A stretch of 5,108 nt of DNA from an uncultured bacterium. GTDB taxonomy: Bacteria > Actinomycetota > Coriobacteriia > Coriobacteriales > Coriobacteriaceae. How positions within the stretch are numbered: the first letter of the stretch is position 1; each line of letters opens with the position of its first letter. The stretch spans positions 1-5,108 of the forward strand of contig CAJMOP010000133.1 of assembly GCA_905215115.1 (NCBI GenBank), in the 5' to 3' direction. The notes beneath the pieces are model-generated. The model ran no database searches and was not told the origin of the DNA. It saw only the letters and a list, made by a program, of their open reading frames with translations. The translations under genes and the position numbers were made by a program. Shown one piece after another: positions 4,753-5,108 of this stretch.

Positions 4753-5108
4753 ATCCCCTCGAACAGGGTCTTGTGGAACTGGGTGTGGTGATCGCGAGCC
4801 CAGGTGAAGAGCGCCTGGTCAAAGTTGCTCTGACTGGCGGGGATGCCATAGACGCCGGCGACTTCCACGCGTACGAACTCTAGCGCGGCCAGCTTGTTGA
4901 TGGCCGTGAGCACAAACGGCGACGTGGGCTCCTCGAACAGGTAATGGCTGCCTTGCAGCGCGCCGCAGCCGGTGCAGGTGCTGGCGAGCGATACGGTCTT
5001 GGTGGTGCGCGACGTTACGGGCTTGTAGCCGCAGCGCTCGCGCAGGTAGTCGCGGATCTCGGCCGGCACGCAGCCCAGCGCGGGGACGATGGCTACGGCG
5101 TTGGCGCG
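4743..5108 (-). CDS. C-terminal part of a CxxCG zinc-knuckle protein (5' end outside window)
   Basis: The minus-strand frame is open from the right edge to a TAG at 4745-4743, giving 121 visible residues. The GTG at 5069 is in frame but upstream codons continue without a stop, and no ribosome binding site marks it as the start. The key motif is CTGCGALQGSHYLFEEP, with C45-x2-C48 followed by G-x2-Q-G and an EEP-x2-PF segment. I recall this pattern from bacterial hypothetical proteins in which an N-terminal CxxC pair completes a zinc site; that half would lie beyond the edge. The remaining C-terminus (ending FHKTLFEGIYL) is unrecognised. There is no signal peptide or membrane span in the visible part, so it is probably cytoplasmic. 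It converges on the zinc-ribbon gene across the repeat-rich region. Confidence 0.7.
   Translation of the reverse strand, partial: RANAVAIVPALGCVPAEIRDYLRERCGYKPVTSRTTKTVSLASTCTGCGALQGSHYLFEEPTSPFVLTAINKLAALEFVRVEVAGVYGIPASQSNFDQALFTWARDHHTQFHKTLFEGIYL

Noticed and set aside
4564..4883. Plus-strand frames in and beyond the repeat-rich gap (4564-4752 and 4599-4883)
   Set aside because: They cross the inverted repeats, lack ribosome binding sites, and the second runs antisense into the CxxCG gene.

Overview
The window looks like chromosomal DNA of a high-GC, gut-type actinobacterium of the class Coriobacteriia, most likely Collinsella or a close relative. This is inferred from three things: GC-rich codon use in most genes, strong GGAGG-type ribosome binding sites, and a TasA-like exported protein with a SipW-type signal peptide. 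No ribosomal RNA or housekeeping marker is present, so the genus is not proven.

Layout, left to right. (1) 1-1029 (+) is the 3' part of a gene for a single-pass membrane protein. It has a Lys/Pro-rich cytoplasmic stretch and a large extracytoplasmic domain, and it ends at a very strong bidirectional terminator (1037-1076). (2) 1078-1590 (-) is an unrecognised 170-residue protein that converges on the same terminator. (3) 1591-1990 is a 400-base divergent intergenic region with candidate promoters for both flanking genes. (4) 1991-2830 (+) is an exported TasA/camelysin-like protein with a SipW-type signal peptide and its own terminator (2850-2890). (5) 2996-4078 (+) is an HNH endonuclease of the predicted restriction endonuclease type (COG3440-like). 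(6) 4197-4478 (+) is a small zinc-ribbon protein. Its ribosome binding site lies in one arm of a hairpin, and it is followed by a probable terminator (4482-4504). (7) 4505-4742 holds no convincing gene but is dense in inverted repeats: a 64-base imperfect palindrome and a three-arm structure with two identical palindromes. (8) 4743-5108 (-) is the C-terminal part of a protein with a CxxCG zinc-knuckle motif, cut by the right edge.

Working together: the proteins at 1-1029 and 1991-2830 share two motifs (NYxxYTF and VxVW-x2-G-x-D-x2-C) and are probably related cell-surface proteins. One is kept in the membrane and the other is probably cleaved and released or assembled. A surface-fibre role is inferred by analogy with TasA. 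The HNH protein stands without a visible methyltransferase, so a modification-dependent or solitary nuclease role is the most natural guess. I see no CRISPR array, tRNA, rRNA, transposase or integrase.
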